A DNA stretch of 5,563 nucleotides, from positions 1 through 5,563 of the forward strand of contig JAENXG010000170.1 in the NCBI GenBank assembly GCA_016649675.1, given 5' to 3'. Below are positions 5,379 through 5,563 of the stretch, in pieces. The notes below the pieces were generated by a model, which searched no databases, was not told where the DNA came from, and saw only the letters and a program-made list of their open reading frames with translations. Source of the DNA: Methyloceanibacter sp. (GTDB taxonomy: Bacteria > Pseudomonadota > Alphaproteobacteria > Rhizobiales > Methyloligellaceae). The number at the start of each line of letters is the position of its first letter. Positions within the stretch are counted from its first letter, which is position 1. The translations under genes and the position numbers were made by a program.

Positions 5379-5563
5379 ACGTCGCGGCGCGAGCGGCCAG
5401 GGCAGCAGATGCCCTCACCCCGGACATCATCAGGGAGCACGGGCTGTCGGCGGACGAGTATCGCCTGCTCGTCGCGGCGCTCGGCCGCGAACCGCGTCTC
5501 ACGGAGCTCGGCATCTTCTCGGTGATGTGGTCCGAGCACTGCTCCTATAAATCTTCGCGCATC
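5375..5563 (+). CDS. purL: FGAM synthase large subunit PurL (N-terminal part, cut by window end)
   Basis: The first 63 codons of PurL are present. PurL is the ATP-dependent synthetase subunit that converts FGAR to FGAM with ammonia delivered from PurQ. The translation contains LTPDIIREHGLSADEY (14-29), GREPRLTELGIFSVMWSEHC (37-56) and SYKSS (57-61), matching the N-terminus of the small PurL type; the His in SEHCSYK is the conserved active-site histidine of the family. The frame runs open to the end of the window. The proposed start is TTG at 5375, overlapping the purQ stop as TTGA, with GGAG 8 bases before it. This gives about 13 residues before the family's usual start region, rich in Ala and Arg. 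No ATG or GTG in frame could replace it. The overlap suggests translational coupling with purQ, fitting their one-to-one complex. Confidence 0.93.
   Translation, partial: MNVAARAARAADALTPDIIREHGLSADEYRLLVAALGREPRLTELGIFSVMWSEHCSYKSSRI

Noticed and set aside
1..5563. CRISPR arrays, tRNA or rRNA genes, transposases, phage genes, toxin-antitoxin pairs or defence systems
   Set aside because: No spaced direct repeats, tRNA-like cloverleaf with conserved arms, or proteins of these families were seen; the window is mostly housekeeping genes.

Overview
The window is GC-rich chromosomal DNA with strongly G/C-ending codons. It looks like an alphaproteobacterium, most likely a Hyphomicrobiales (Rhizobiales) relative. 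Three things point there: an F1-ATPase zeta inhibitor gene (formerly DUF1476), a family typical of alphaproteobacteria; the separate PurS/PurQ/PurL form of FGAM synthase next to purC and the zeta gene; and an intergenic palindromic repeat of the GTCATGGCCGGGCTTGTCCC type common in that order. The genus cannot be named from this sequence alone.

Layout. Bases 1-53 hold the tail of an unidentified plus-strand gene, followed by a GC-rich hairpin. purB (145-1443, +) is complete. Three minus-strand genes follow. The first is a secreted SH3b-domain protein (1447-2019), which converges on purB with only 3 bases between the stops. The second is an HpcH/HpaI-family aldolase (2096-2854). The third is the ATP synthase zeta inhibitor (2865-3194), which lies just upstream of the aldolase and was probably transcribed with it. 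A 310-base divergent spacer (3195-3504) carries a perfect 16-bp palindrome. It leads into the plus-strand cluster purC (3505-4275), purS (4299-4544), purQ (4689-5378) and the start of purL (5375 to the window end). A double-hairpin REP-like repeat (4571-4649) fills most of the purS-purQ gap.

How the genes work together. PurL, PurQ and PurS form the heteromeric FGAM synthase (FGAR to FGAM). PurC makes SAICAR from CAIR. PurB then releases fumarate from SAICAR, and also acts in the adenylosuccinate-to-AMP step. The window therefore covers a large part of the de novo purine pathway, interrupted by a minus-strand island of other functions. purQ and purL overlap by four bases (TTGA), with purL apparently starting at TTG, which suggests coupled translation of the glutaminase and synthetase subunits.

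No undescribed multi-gene system is visible. The items most worth a second look are the 16-bp palindrome upstream of purC, the repeat inside the pur operon, the TTG start of purL and the zeta-aldolase pairing.
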